A model generated the notes under the pieces. The model worked only from the letters and a program-made list of their open reading frames with translations. It was not told the origin of the DNA and searched no databases. Position numbers and translations under genes: made by a program. DNA of 64,000 nt from Hoyosella subflava DQS3-9A1 (GTDB lineage: Bacteria > Actinomycetota > Actinomycetes > Mycobacteriales > Mycobacteriaceae). Location: the NCBI RefSeq assembly GCF_000214175.1, contig NC_015564.1, positions 3,410,001-3,474,000 on the forward strand, read 5' to 3'. Of the stretch, positions 17,885 to 27,247 are shown piece after piece (the first letter of the stretch is position 1; every line of letters starts with the position of its first letter).

Positions 17885-18765
17885 GCGAGACCCCTCACTG
17901 TTCGGGCGGGTGGACGTGTTCCTGCTATTGCAGCCACCATGTCGAGAACACGCCGAGTTTGGGCCACCTCATGCACCCGGAACATTCGCGCACCAGACCA
18001 GGCTGCTACAGCTGTTGCTGCCAAGGTGCCCTCCAATCTTTCGGTCAGACCCACATCTAGAGTCTCCCCGATGAAATCCTTATTGCTCAGCGCCATCAAG
18101 ACTGGCCATCCGGAATTCACAAGAACGTCCAATCGCCGCAACAAATCGAGGCCGTGGAAAGTGTTTTTGCCGAAATCGTGTGTCGGATCGATCAGGATAC
18201 CGTCTTCACGGACGCCAGCTGATAGCGCTCGATCGGCAGCGCGGGTCACTTCGTCAGCTACTTCCGCGGCAATGTCGGCATAGCGCACGCGGTGGGGTCT
18301 CGTGCGCGGTTCGGCGCCTCCCGTGTGCGAGCACACTATTCCCGCACCAAGCTCAGCAGCAACGACCGCAAGTTCGGGATCAGCACCCGCCCACGTGTCG
18401 TTAATCAGATCCGCGCCCTCCGCGCATGCCCTGCGGGCTACGTTCGCGCGCCAGGTATCGATGCTGATGATGACGTCTGGGAAGGTGTTCCTGACCGCAG
18501 CGACGAACGGCACTACGCGCCGCATTTCCTCCGCTTCGTCGACGTCCTGTCCGGGACCTGCCTTCACTCCGCCAATGTCGATGACATCGGCTCCCTCATT
18601 GACCGACCGACGGACCGCTTCCATGGCTGCGTCGTCCCTGAACGTAGAGCCGCGGTCATAAAACGAGTCCGGAGTGCGGTTGACAATGGCCATCACGAGT
18701 GCCCGATTCACGGGCACAGGTTTGCCACACAGTGTTGGCGAGAATGCGGGGCATCGGGAGCGCAT
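17881..18765 (-). CDS. folP2: Dihydropteroate synthase homologue FolP2
   Basis: 294-aa TIM-barrel protein related to dihydropteroate synthase. MAIVNRTPDSFYDRGSTF and DVIDIGGVKAGPG replace the usual NVTPDSFSDGG and DIGGEST patterns; INDTWAGAD and ILIDPTHDFGKNT follow. The M. tuberculosis counterpart (Rv1207) has, to my knowledge, no demonstrated folate activity, and these altered loops fit a divergent role. It is translationally coupled to gpgS by a 4-nt overlap, which suggests a function tied to glucosylglycerate metabolism rather than folate. Confidence 0.9.
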   Translation of the reverse strand: MRSRCPAFSPTLCGKPVPVNRALVMAIVNRTPDSFYDRGSTFRDDAAMEAVRRSVNEGADVIDIGGVKAGPGQDVDEAEEMRRVVPFVAAVRNTFPDVIISIDTWRANVARRACAEGADLINDTWAGADPELAVVAAELGAGIVCSHTGGAEPRTRPHRVRYADIAAEVADEVTRAADRALSAGVREDGILIDPTHDFGKNTFHGLDLLRRLDVLVNSGWPVLMALSNKDFIGETLDVGLTERLEGTLAATAVAAWSGARMFRVHEVAQTRRVLDMVAAIAGTRPPARTVRGLA

Positions 18766-18791
18766 ACTCCCATCGTGTCACGGCGGTGACG

Positions 18792-19655
18792 TCAGACCCG
18801 CTGCTGCGCTGCGTAGATGTCGAGGACCGCGGCAGTGTCAGCCCCGGACTGGACGAATCGGTGATCAATGAGATCAGCCAGCCTGTCTAGCGCGTCTTCG
18901 AGGACACGGCCCGAGATGCGCACGTCAGCCAGTTCCGCCCGTTGCGCCTCACGCGCGAGTGACGCGACGAAGTCGAGCTTCGTGGCAAGGGTCGATTGTG
19001 CGCCGCCATCGCGGAAGTAGTACGTCTCGGCATACTGATCGAGATCAATCCGGACCTGTGCGAGACCGCCCGCGATCTCATCGAGCACCCGCGCTGCCGT
19101 ACAGGCATGCATCTCATTGAGACTGTCCGCGAGACCTCCCGCAGCAAGCATCTCCAACCGCAGCGCAAGCACACGCCGCCGCGAGAGTGCGGGGTAAACC
19201 TGCAGCACCCACGAGACAGCCGCGGTAAGCAGCGCGAAGCCTACAAGTGCCTGGATCGGGGTTACTATGCGCAGCCATTCCGCGGTCGGAACGATGTCGC
19301 CATATCCGAGTGTCGCGAGAGTCACGAGAGACATGTACAAGGCGTCGAGAACCTGAGCGGGACGGTCTGGATCCAGTCCCACCTCATAGCTGAAGCTGTC
19401 CGGCATATGCGGGTAGTAGATAAGCGCCCAGCCGAGCACCACTAGCGCGCCCCAGGTACCGATGACACCGAACATGGCCAGCGGTCCGCTCAGCCTGCGC
19501 CCTCGACCGCCCAGCGCCGCGGTGGCCTTCCAGACCGCGAGCAGCACCACGTGTGCAATCCGGCCCTGGCCGCTCGTGTGCCACAAGGTGTGGAATATGT
19601 CCCAAAGCACCGTGCTTACCAGCAGAGCACCGACTGCAGTAATCGCCCAATCCAT
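18792..19655 (-). CDS. Two-pore-helix type potassium channel protein
   Basis: 287-aa membrane protein with the K+ selectivity filter TLGYGD (about residue 117) in SLVTLATLGYGDIVPTAEWLR. Hydrophobic helices lie at about 1-19, 58-80 and 128-152, with the pore loop between the last two, and the C-terminal 130 residues are charged and cytosolic (no RCK/TrkA-N glycine motif seen). It should be a tetrameric ion channel; K+ selectivity follows from the filter, gating is unknown. It lies 28 nt after a LOG gene and 26 nt before folP2, so it appears inserted in a cotranscribed series; Rv1205-Rv1209 has no channel there in M. tuberculosis. Confidence 0.85.
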   Translation of the reverse strand: MDWAITAVGALLVSTVLWDIFHTLWHTSGQGRIAHVVLLAVWKATAALGGRGRRLSGPLAMFGVIGTWGALVVLGWALIYYPHMPDSFSYEVGLDPDRPAQVLDALYMSLVTLATLGYGDIVPTAEWLRIVTPIQALVGFALLTAAVSWVLQVYPALSRRRVLALRLEMLAAGGLADSLNEMHACTAARVLDEIAGGLAQVRIDLDQYAETYYFRDGGAQSTLATKLDFVASLAREAQRAELADVRISGRVLEDALDRLADLIDHRFVQSGADTAAVLDIYAAQQRV

Positions 19656-19683
19656 CCCTTGACCTTATCCAGCGGCGACTGGA

Positions 19684-20262
19684 TTAGGCGGCTCCTGCAC
19701 CAGAGTCCGTGGCGCACAGGTCAAGCGCCGCCCCGACTGACGTCGCTATCTGGATCCGGTCGAGCGAATGCTGACTCACAAACCCACTCGGCACGAGCGA
19801 CTTGATCCAGTCGAAGAATCCGGCGAAATGGTCCATCGGGTCGAGTACGACCAGCGGTTTTCGATGCATACCGATGTACCCGGCGGTCCACGCCTCGGTA
19901 AACTCCTCCAGCGTTCCGATCCCGCCAGGCAACGTCAGGAACGCGTCCGCGCGTTCCTCCATGTGCTTCTTCCGCTGACGCATGGTGTCGGTGACGATCA
20001 GTTCGTCCGAGTCGGTATCGGCGACCTCACGGTGTACGAGCGCCTTGGGGATCACACCGACAGTCCAGGCGCCGGCTGAGCGCGCTGCAGTGGCAACCGC
20101 ACCCATCATCGAGATGTTGCCGCCGCCCGATACGAGGCCCCACCCCCGATCACCGATTGCCTCGCCCACTTCGGCTGCGAGTTCGAGGTATTCCGCTGGG
20201 ACAGGCCCAGAGGCACAGTACACGGCCACCATGAGCTGGCCTCGCCGTTTCATTGCAGTCAC
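19684..20262 (-). CDS. LOG-family phosphoribohydrolase (Rv1205-like)
   Basis: 192-aa member of the Lonely Guy family (TIGR00730), which release free cytokinin-type bases, or other bases, from nucleoside 5'-monophosphates. The nucleotide fold begins VAVYCASGPVP, followed by LVSGGGNISMMGAVATAA and the signature PGGIGTLEEFTEAWT; Arg (TMRQRKKHM) and Glu residues of the active site are present. The GTG start overlaps the stop of the second LOG gene by 4 nt; an ATG three codons in is possible. In M. tuberculosis Rv1205 makes cytokinins, and this copy is in the same position beside folP2. Confidence 0.9.
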   Translation of the reverse strand: MTAMKRRGQLMVAVYCASGPVPAEYLELAAEVGEAIGDRGWGLVSGGGNISMMGAVATAARSAGAWTVGVIPKALVHREVADTDSDELIVTDTMRQRKKHMEERADAFLTLPGGIGTLEEFTEAWTAGYIGMHRKPLVVLDPMDHFAGFFDWIKSLVPSGFVSQHSLDRIQIATSVGAALDLCATDSGAGAA

Positions 20263-21065
20263 TGCCTATCTGCCGGAACTTGCTGGTGGAGCAACTGTTG
20301 GGCGGCGTCGATGAGTTCGACCACTTCGTCCACGCTGTCTGTGACGTGGATGAGCCCAACGTCGGTTACGCCGATCTTCTCAGTCCCGGCGAGTTGCTCG
20401 CGGATCCAGTCCACCAGGCCGCCCCAGAAAGACGAGCCGAAGAGGATTATGGGAAACCTCGTGATCTTGTTCGTCTGAACCAGGGTCAGCGCTTCGAAGA
20501 GTTCGTCCAGGGTGCCGAACCCTCCTGGGACACACACGAAAGCCTGGGCATACTTCACGAACATGGTCTTGCGAACGAAGAAGTACCGAAAATTGACACC
20601 GAGGTCCACCCACTCGTTGAGTCCCTGCTCGAACGGCAGTTCGATACCGAGCCCGATGGAGTAGCCTCCGGACTCGCGAGCCCCTCGATTGGCAGCCTCC
20701 ATGGCCCCTGGGCCTCCGCCAGTGATGACGGCGTACCCTGCGCGCACAAGTGCTGCGCCGATGTTTCGCGCAGCTTCGTAATCCTCGCTCCCTGGTTTCA
20801 GGCGGGCGGACCCGAATACGGACACCGCCCGGGGTACCTCAGCGAGCGCGCCGAAGCCTTCCACGAACTCTGCCTGGATCCGCAGGACGCGCCACGGGTC
20901 CGTATGTACCCAGTCACTCGGCCCGCGGCCATCAAGCAGTTGCTGATCCATCGTCGTCACAGCTGATGTGCCGTCCCGCCGTTGGACAACCGGACCACAA
21001 TATTGATCCCACCATTTACCCATCGAATCATCGGGACTCTGCGATGGGATCTTCTCTGACGCCAT
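20259..21065 (-). CDS. Second LOG-family phosphoribohydrolase, longer form
   Basis: 268-aa LOG-domain protein with a 70-residue N-terminal extension (WWDQYCGPVVQRRDG, DQQLLDG, WRVLRIQAEFVEGFGAL) that is typical of the type II or larger LOG group. The core has SVFGSARLKPGS, VITGGGPGAMEAANRGA and VPGGFGTLDELFEALTL, so both key motifs are intact. Substrate may be AMP or another nucleotide rather than a cytokinin. It starts 10 nt after the marR-like gene and overlaps the next LOG gene by 4 nt, an obvious operon. Confidence 0.9.
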   Translation of the reverse strand: MASEKIPSQSPDDSMGKWWDQYCGPVVQRRDGTSAVTTMDQQLLDGRGPSDWVHTDPWRVLRIQAEFVEGFGALAEVPRAVSVFGSARLKPGSEDYEAARNIGAALVRAGYAVITGGGPGAMEAANRGARESGGYSIGLGIELPFEQGLNEWVDLGVNFRYFFVRKTMFVKYAQAFVCVPGGFGTLDELFEALTLVQTNKITRFPIILFGSSFWGGLVDWIREQLAGTEKIGVTDVGLIHVTDSVDEVVELIDAAQQLLHQQVPADRQ

Positions 21066-21075
21066 GCGGCGAAGA

Positions 21076-21543
21076 CTATCGAATCTGCGCCGCCCCAGCC
21101 TCCCCGGTAGCGAGATTGTCTAGATGTGCGAGCAGTTGGAGAAGGAGCCTGCGCAGCTCACCGTGTTCCGGTAGGCCCGCCACCAGCCGTGGGTCGTCGC
21201 GTTCGAGGGCGTGCAGTTCCCGGTAGATCCGGTACCCGCTCTCGGTGATCTTGATCGTGCTCCGGCGCGCATCACGACCGTCGCGGGACTTGGTGATGTA
21301 TCCGAGCTGACACAGCCGCTCGACGGTCCGGCTCATCGTCTGGTCCGTCACTCGGCACTGCTTGGCGATCTCCCGCTGGTACCGAGCACCTCGGGCGACG
21401 CAATGCAGGGCAACCAGCCCCGCGTGGGTCAGCCCACGTTCGTGCAGAATCCGCTCCCACGCGTGCTCGAGTTTTCGTGCCGCGGCTGACAGGAGCCGGC
21501 CAGTCGGCCAGGCTGAGAGTTCATCGCTGATTTCTCTGCTCAT
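21076..21543 (-). CDS. MarR-family transcriptional regulator
   Basis: 155-aa winged-helix regulator. Helices around REIAKQCRVTDQTMSRTVERLCQLGYITKSRDGRDARRSTIKITESG (residues about 55-100; shown by its DNA-recognition helix QTMSRTVERL and wing DGRDARRS) are typical MarR. The ATG start is only 51 nt from the divergent MMPL gene, and a palindrome lies between. MarR proteins usually repress their own operon and a neighbouring exporter until a small phenolic or lipophilic ligand binds. Here the own operon would include both LOG genes and probably the K+ channel, folP2, gpgS and tagA. Confidence 0.88.
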   Translation of the reverse strand: MSREISDELSAWPTGRLLSAAARKLEHAWERILHERGLTHAGLVALHCVARGARYQREIAKQCRVTDQTMSRTVERLCQLGYITKSRDGRDARRSTIKITESGYRIYRELHALERDDPRLVAGLPEHGELRRLLLQLLAHLDNLATGEAGAAQIR

Positions 21544-21566
21544 TTACCCCACCCAGTTGCAAAATG

Positions 21567-21580
21567 TTCAGCTTGCTGAA
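21567..21580. promoter_or_regulatory. Candidate MarR operator
   Basis: TTCAGC (21567-21572) and GCTGAA (21575-21580) form a perfect inverted repeat with a 2-nt spacer, centred in the 51-nt gap between marR and the MMPL gene. The location would let one dimer block both promoters. The MMPL start at 21595 has no good ribosome binding site and could be close to leaderless. Confidence 0.6.
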
Positions 21581-21594
21581 TAATTGGCTGCATC

Positions 21595-23709
21595 ATGAAC
21601 ACCGGTACCCGAAACATTCGCTGGCTCCTGCCCGCACTGCTCCTCGTCGCGTGGCTCGTGCTCGGAGGAGTTGCTGGACCCTTCGCCGGCAAGCTGGGCG
21701 AAGTACAGGTCAACGACGCTGCCGCTTTCTTGCCTCAATCGGCTGAGTCGACTGAGGTACAGGATTTGCAACGCCTGTTCTCAGACACCACCGCCATCCC
21801 TGCGATCGTAATCGCCGAGCGGGAGGGCGGCACCGAGGATGCTGACTTTGCCTTCCTCGCCGACACGGTCGAAGACGCCGTGCAGGGCGAGCGATTCGCA
21901 GGACCCCCCTCGCCGCCGATACCGTCCAGCGACGGTCAAGCCATCCAGATCATCGTGCCTGTCGACGCCAACGGGTCCGTCGCCGATGCCGTCGATGAAC
22001 TGCGCGACGGATTCGTCGGCGCCCCCGACGGTCTCAACGTGTTCGTGACGGGCCCAGCCGGGTCAAGCGCCGACCTTGGAGCGGCTTTCGCCGGTATCGA
22101 TGGTCTGCTCCTGATCGTTGCCGCAGTGGTCGTGATCGTCATCCTGGTCATCGTCTATCGCAGCCCACTGCTGCCCTTCATCGTCGTTCTGAGCGCTATC
22201 CTCGCCCTCGCACTGGCCAGCCTCGTTGTCTACCTGCTCGCGGATGCGGGGACGGTAACTCTCAACGGCCAAAGCCAGGGCATTCTCTTCATCCTCGTCT
22301 TCGGGGCAGCAACCGACTATGCACTGTTGCTGGTCGCACGGTTCAGGGAAGAGCTACGGACCTCCACTGACCGGTTCAGTGCAATGCTGCGCGCATGGCG
22401 TGCCGCTCTGCCTCCTATCGCCGCTTCCGCCGGGACGGTCGTTGCGGGCGTGCTATGCCTCCTTCTCTCCGACCTGAACTCCAACCGGAGTCTCGGGCCT
22501 ATCGCGGCCATCGGCATCACCGCGTCATTCATCGCGACCATGACTTTTCTGGCAGCGATCCTCACCCTGCTCGGGCGCAGCGCCTACTGGCCCTCACGCC
22601 CGCGCTTCTCACCGAATGCGGACAGCGAAACCTTCCGAAACTACCGCTTCTGGGCGGCGCTGGCCAAGCGAATCGAGGCGCATCCGCGCAGATACTGGAC
22701 CGTGCCACTCATTGTGGTTCTTGCGTTCGCTGCGTGCCTGCCATTGCTGCGTGCCGACGGTGTCGCACAATCCGAAATATTCCTGCTCCAAGTTGAGTCG
22801 CAGGAGGGCCAGCAAGCTCTCGAACGGCATTTCGACGCGGGCGCCGGATCGCCGGCCATCATCATCGCCAACGAGACCGCCGGCGATGAGGTCCTCGCTG
22901 CTGCGCAGATCGAAGGGGTTGCCGACGCGGTACTCCTACGGGACGGCGCGAGTGGCGAACCGCTCGTTAGGGACGGTCTGGTACAGATCGAAGCCACCTT
23001 CGCAGCGCCAGCCGATTCGGCTGAAGCCGAAGATGTTCTGCGAGAACTGCGCAGCGCCGTGGCCGGAGTTGAGGGCGCAGAGGCCAAAGTGGGCGGCCCT
23101 ACGGCCGTCCAGATCGACACCAACGACACCTCCAAGCGCGACCGCGCGCTCATCATGCCACTGGTGCTGCTAGTCGTCTTCGCAATTCTCGCTGTTCTCC
23201 TTCGCGCCCTGGTGGCACCGCTTTTCCTGATTGGCACCGTGGTCATATCCTTCGCCGCAACTCTGGGCGTGAGCGCACTTGTGTTCAATTACGCCCTGGG
23301 GTTCCCCGGCGCTGATCCGGTGATTCCACTGTTCGCTTTCGTGTTCCTGGTTGCGCTCGGCATCGACTACAACATCTTCCTGATGACACGAGCGAGAGAG
23401 GAGGCGCTCCAGATTGGCACGCGAGACGGGGTTCTGCGCTCCTTGGTCGTCACTGGCGGTGTGATCACGTCGGCGGGGATCGTCCTCGCGGCGACCTTCG
23501 CTGCACTCTCGGTGATACCGCTGATCTTCATGGTGCAGATCGCGTTTATCGTCGCCTTCGGCGTGTTACTCGACGCCCTCATCATGCGTTCGCTCATCGT
23601 CCCCGCAGTGGTACGTGAAGCGGGACCGATGATCTGGTGGCCAGGAAGCCTCTCGAGAGAAGCCGTCAGTTCGCCAGATAAGACCGCAGCAGTGCCGTCA
23701 CCGAGGTGA
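21595..23709 (+). CDS. MMPL/RND-family exporter
   Basis: 704-aa membrane transporter with two MMPL repeats. A first TM helix ([21 protein letters not shown]) is followed by a periplasmic porter domain to about residue 165. A five-helix bundle covers about 168-320, containing the [19 protein letters not shown] motif. A second TM/porter half starts near residue 365, and a final bundle carries [19 protein letters not shown]. The two Asp-Tyr pairs are the proton relay of this family. Shorter than lipid-exporting MmpL proteins of mycobacteria and similar to actinobacterial drug or lipid MMPL pumps. It diverges from marR and its 3' end overlaps convergent dapE by 44 nt. Confidence 0.88.
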   Translation: MNTGTRNIRWLLPALLLVAWLVLGGVAGPFAGKLGEVQVNDAAAFLPQSAESTEVQDLQRLFSDTTAIPAIVIAEREGGTEDADFAFLADTVEDAVQGERFAGPPSPPIPSSDGQAIQIIVPVDANGSVADAVDELRDGFVGAPDGLNVFVTGPAGSSADLGAAFAGIDGLLLIVAAVVVIVILVIVYRSPLLPFIVVLSAILALALASLVVYLLADAGTVTLNGQSQGILFILVFGAATDYALLLVARFREELRTSTDRFSAMLRAWRAALPPIAASAGTVVAGVLCLLLSDLNSNRSLGPIAAIGITASFIATMTFLAAILTLLGRSAYWPSRPRFSPNADSETFRNYRFWAALAKRIEAHPRRYWTVPLIVVLAFAACLPLLRADGVAQSEIFLLQVESQEGQQALERHFDAGAGSPAIIIANETAGDEVLAAAQIEGVADAVLLRDGASGEPLVRDGLVQIEATFAAPADSAEAEDVLRELRSAVAGVEGAEAKVGGPTAVQIDTNDTSKRDRALIMPLVLLVVFAILAVLLRALVAPLFLIGTVVISFAATLGVSALVFNYALGFPGADPVIPLFAFVFLVALGIDYNIFLMTRAREEALQIGTRDGVLRSLVVTGGVITSAGIVLAATFAALSVIPLIFMVQIAFIVAFGVLLDALIMRSLIVPAVVREAGPMIWWPGSLSREAVSSPDKTAAVPSPR

Positions 23710-24730
23710 TCTGCTCAACAGGTAGGTGCTCGTCACGGCGGTGAGCCAGATTCGGATCACCTGGTCCCAGGTTCACCGCCGGGACGCCGCGGGCAGCGAA
23801 ACGCGACACGTCGGTCCAGCCGTATTTCGCGCGCACCGCTCCGGCTGCGGTGACCAGCTCGGCAGCTGCCGGATTGGACAAGCCTGGCAGAGCGCCGGGC
23901 GAGCTGTCTGTGATCTCGAAGTTCAGGCTGAGGCCATCAAAGATACCGGTAACGTGCGCCACCGCCTCATCCACGGACCGATCGGGAGCGAACCGGAAGT
24001 TGACATCTACCGATGCGTCATCGGGGACGACGTTGCCCGCAACTCCTCCGCGAATATTCACTGCGGACAGGCCTTCCCGATAGACACACCCATCAATGTC
24101 TACTGAGCGTGGGGTGTACTCAGCGAGACGACGTAACGCCGGACCGAGCTTATGGATTGCGTTCTCGCCCATCCATGATCGCGCAGAGTGGGACCGTACG
24201 CCGTTCGCGCTCAGCCGGGCGCGGAGCGTGCCCTGACAGCCCGCCTCGATCACGCCGGCCGTGGGTTCCCCGAGAATGGCAACGTCGGCGTCAAGCCACT
24301 CCGGCAATTCACGTTCAATGCGGCCCAGACCGTTGTGAACAGCCGCGATTTCCTCACAGTCGTAGAAGATCAACGTGACGTCGAAGCGCGGATTCTCCAG
24401 AGTGGCGGCGAGGTGGAGGAAAACCGCGTCCCCTGACTTCATGTCCACCGTGCCACAACCGTGAAGGATGTCGCCGTCACGCCTCGACGGAACATTGTCC
24501 GCGATCGGCACTGTGTCCAGATGTCCAGCGAGTATCACCCGCCTCGACATTCCCCCGTTCGTCCGCGCGAGCACGGCGTTTCCGTTGCGGACGATCTCGT
24601 ATCCGGTGGTCTGCGCGCGCAACGCTGCTTCAACTTCGCCAGCGATCAACGCCTCATCGTGAGAGACGCTCGGGATGTCGACGAGCGCCGCGGTGAGCGC
24701 GATGGGGTCTGCACGAAGGTCAAGAGTCAC
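23666..24730 (-). CDS. dapE: Succinyl-diaminopimelate desuccinylase DapE
   Basis: 354-aa M20-family metallo-hydrolase that releases L,L-diaminopimelate from N-succinyl-DAP for lysine and peptidoglycan. The GTG at 24730 gives the family start [22 protein letters not shown]; an open frame extends upstream but lacks similarity. Metal ligands lie in [20 protein letters not shown] and FYDCEE, and [11 protein letters not shown] closes the site. Equivalent to Rv1202. It diverges from dapD with a 110-nt shared promoter region. Confidence 0.93.
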   Translation of the reverse strand: MTLDLRADPIALTAALVDIPSVSHDEALIAGEVEAALRAQTTGYEIVRNGNAVLARTNGGMSRRVILAGHLDTVPIADNVPSRRDGDILHGCGTVDMKSGDAVFLHLAATLENPRFDVTLIFYDCEEIAAVHNGLGRIERELPEWLDADVAILGEPTAGVIEAGCQGTLRARLSANGVRSHSARSWMGENAIHKLGPALRRLAEYTPRSVDIDGCVYREGLSAVNIRGGVAGNVVPDDASVDVNFRFAPDRSVDEAVAHVTGIFDGLSLNFEITDSSPGALPGLSNPAAAELVTAAGAVRAKYGWTDVSRFAARGVPAVNLGPGDPNLAHRRDEHLPVEQITSVTALLRSYLAN

Positions 24731-24840
24731 AGATCCCAGGCTATCCGCCGCCGCGGTCCACTGGGGCCACAGGGTTGCCGCGCTCACTCCTTGCGGCAGA
24801 TTTCCCCACGTGTCAGGCCGGGGCGGTAACCTGTCTGCCC

Positions 24841-25818
24841 GTGAGCACAAACAGTACTGCCGCAACGGGCGCACAAGCGATCGGCATCGCCAACATCACG
24901 ACCGACGGCATCGTCCTCGACACGTGGTATCCGGAACCGGAACTCGGAACGTTCGGGGCGGCCGGAACAGAAACACTGAACATGGCGGACACGCCCTCAG
25001 ACCTGATCAGTCTGATCGGGAATGACGATGAGCGCGGCGTCCAGAAAGTCGCCGTCAGAACGACCATCTCGTCCCTCGATGAGCCTCCTGTCGATGCTCA
25101 CGACGCATACTTGCGTCTGCATCTGGTCTCGCACCGCCTGGTTCAGCCGCACGGACTCAACCTTGACGGTGTCTTCGGCAAACTGTCCAACGTGGTGTGG
25201 ACCAACTACGGTCCGTGCGCTGTCGAGGGCTTCGAGAAGGTGCGCGCCCTGCTGCGCAGGCATGGCCCTGTGACCGTTTACAGCATCGACAAGTTCCCAC
25301 GCCTGGTCGACTACGTCATTCCGTCCGGCGTTCGCATCGCCGACGCCGACCGGGTACGACTCGGCGCTCATCTTGCTTCTGGAACCACCGTCATGCATGA
25401 GGGTTTCGTGAACTTCAACGCAGGGACGCTTGGCGCGTCGATGGTGGAGGGCCGGATCTCGGCCGGCGTCGTCATCGATGACGGTTCAGACGTTGGTGGC
25501 GGCGCATCGATCATGGGCACGCTCTCTGGTGGCGGCAGAGAAGTGATTTCGGTCGGCAAGCGCTGTCTTCTCGGCGCCAACGCCGGCGTGGGAATATCTC
25601 TGGGCGACGACTGTGTTGTTGAAGCCGGACTGTACGTCACCGCAGGAACCAAGGTAACGGTCATCATGCCGGACGAGACTCAGACGGTCAAAGCGCGTGA
25701 ACTCAGCGGCGCCAGCGGCCTCCTATTCCGGCGCAATTCACAGACCGGCGCTGTGGAAGTCGTTTCACGGGAAGGCACCGGAATCGAACTCAACGCCGCA
25801 CTGCACGCGAACGACTGA
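24841..25818 (+). CDS. dapD: Tetrahydrodipicolinate N-succinyltransferase DapD
   Basis: 325-aa left-handed beta-helix acyltransferase that succinylates tetrahydrodipicolinate in DAP synthesis. The GTG at 24841 is the natural start; a TAACCT box 7-12 nt upstream hints at a leaderless transcript, inference only. The C-terminal hexapeptide repeats ([35 protein letters not shown] region, 200-240) and [28 protein letters not shown] are typical of the actinobacterial trimer. Equivalent to Rv1201c, divergent from dapE as in M. tuberculosis. Confidence 0.94.
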   Translation: MSTNSTAATGAQAIGIANITTDGIVLDTWYPEPELGTFGAAGTETLNMADTPSDLISLIGNDDERGVQKVAVRTTISSLDEPPVDAHDAYLRLHLVSHRLVQPHGLNLDGVFGKLSNVVWTNYGPCAVEGFEKVRALLRRHGPVTVYSIDKFPRLVDYVIPSGVRIADADRVRLGAHLASGTTVMHEGFVNFNAGTLGASMVEGRISAGVVIDDGSDVGGGASIMGTLSGGGREVISVGKRCLLGANAGVGISLGDDCVVEAGLYVTAGTKVTVIMPDETQTVKARELSGASGLLFRRNSQTGAVEVVSREGTGIELNAALHAND

Positions 25819-25830
25819 CAAAGAGAGAAA

Positions 25831-27237
25831 TTGACAACAACATCTACTCAGACGCCACGGCCCGCACACCTCGGGCATGGCCTCAGGGTCCGCCATCTCA
25901 CCATGATGGGACTTGGATCAGCTATCGGTGCCGGGCTATTTCTTGGCACCGGAGCGGGAATCGCCACCGCGGGCCCCGCAATCCTCATTTCTTACTGCAT
26001 CGCAGGGATAGTTGTTGTCCTCGTGATGCGCATGCTGGGCGAGATGGGCTCAGCAATCCCCGCCAGCGGATCGTTCTCGCACTACGCGCGGATCGGAATT
26101 GGCCCTTGGGCGGGTTTCGTCATGGGCTGGCTGTACTGGGCGCTGCTCATCATGGTCATCGGCGCGGAGATCACCGGCGCATCCGCGATCATGCACAGCT
26201 GGCTTCCTGCAGTCCCCCAGTGGGTCATCGCGCTGGTCATCGTCGGTTTCTTCGCCGCGGTGAACCTCGCCCGTGTCGCGAACTTCGGCGAGTTCGAGTT
26301 CTGGTTCGCGCTCATCAAGGTCGCAGTTATTATCGGCTTCCTCATTCTCGGAGTGCTGCTGATCTTCGGCCTTATGCCCGGCACCGATCCCGTTGGCTTG
26401 ACGAACGTGCTCGGCCATGACGGTTTCCTGCCCAACGGCATCGCAGGCATTGCTGCCGGCCTGCTCATCGTCGCTTTCGCATTCGGCGGGATCGAGATCG
26501 TGACGATCGCGGCAGCCGAATCCCGCGACCCGGAGCGCAGCATCGGAATCGCGGTGCGCAGCGTGATCTGGCGGATCAGCGTCTTCTACATAGGCTCTGT
26601 CGCGGTCATGGTGTTCCTGTTGCCGTGGAACTCGGAAAGCCTCGCGCAAAGTCCCTTCGTTTCCGTGCTCAGCCTCGCGAACATACCCGGCGTCGCGGGT
26701 TTCATGGAATTCGTTGTTGTAGTTGCACTGCTGTCCGCGTATAACGCCCAGATCTACGCCACCTCACGGATGGCGTACTCGCTGTCAAGCCGCGGTGACG
26801 GGCCGCGGATCCTCACACGGTTGTCCGCGAATGACGTGCCGATCTACGGGGTCTCGCTTTCCGTTTTCTTCAGCCTTGTCAGTGTCGTCCTCATCTGGTG
26901 GCTTCCTGACACCCTGCTCGGCATCCTGCTCAACGCCGTCGGCGCATCGCTGCTGGTGATCTGGATTTTTATCGCAGTCTCCCAATTGCGTTTGCGTCCG
27001 CGCCTCGAACGGGAGGGGAAGCTGCCCCTGCGTATGTGGGCGTTCCCCTATCTGACGTGGTTCACGCTGGTGCTTCTTGGTGGTCTCATCATGCTGATGC
27101 TTACCGACACCACGGCACGCGAGCAGCTGATCTCAACAGCGGCGCTGTGCCTCATACTGACCGCTCTCGCGTTCCTGAACGAACGCCGGCAAGGACGGAA
27201 CCGGGATGAACCCGCGGCGAACGCCGTACGGTCATAA
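25831..27237 (+). CDS. APC-superfamily amino-acid permease
   Basis: 468-aa, about 12 TM helices. The N-terminal signature LRVRHLTMMGLGSAIGAGLFLGTGAGI and MRMLGEMGSAIPASGSFSHYARIGIGPWAGF belong to the AAT family of proton-coupled amino-acid/GABA transporters; SRMAYSLSSRGDGPRILTRLSANDVP is the conserved loop 8. The start is a TTG 12 nt after the dapD stop with AAAGAGAG upstream, so it is likely cotranscribed with dapD. Substrate cannot be told; a cationic or aromatic amino acid or GABA is possible. Confidence 0.87.
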   Translation: MTTTSTQTPRPAHLGHGLRVRHLTMMGLGSAIGAGLFLGTGAGIATAGPAILISYCIAGIVVVLVMRMLGEMGSAIPASGSFSHYARIGIGPWAGFVMGWLYWALLIMVIGAEITGASAIMHSWLPAVPQWVIALVIVGFFAAVNLARVANFGEFEFWFALIKVAVIIGFLILGVLLIFGLMPGTDPVGLTNVLGHDGFLPNGIAGIAAGLLIVAFAFGGIEIVTIAAAESRDPERSIGIAVRSVIWRISVFYIGSVAVMVFLLPWNSESLAQSPFVSVLSLANIPGVAGFMEFVVVVALLSAYNAQIYATSRMAYSLSSRGDGPRILTRLSANDVPIYGVSLSVFFSLVSVVLIWWLPDTLLGILLNAVGASLLVIWIFIAVSQLRLRPRLEREGKLPLRMWAFPYLTWFTLVLLGGLIMLMLTDTTAREQLISTAALCLILTALAFLNERRQGRNRDEPAANAVRS

Positions 27238-27247
27238 CCACACGAAG

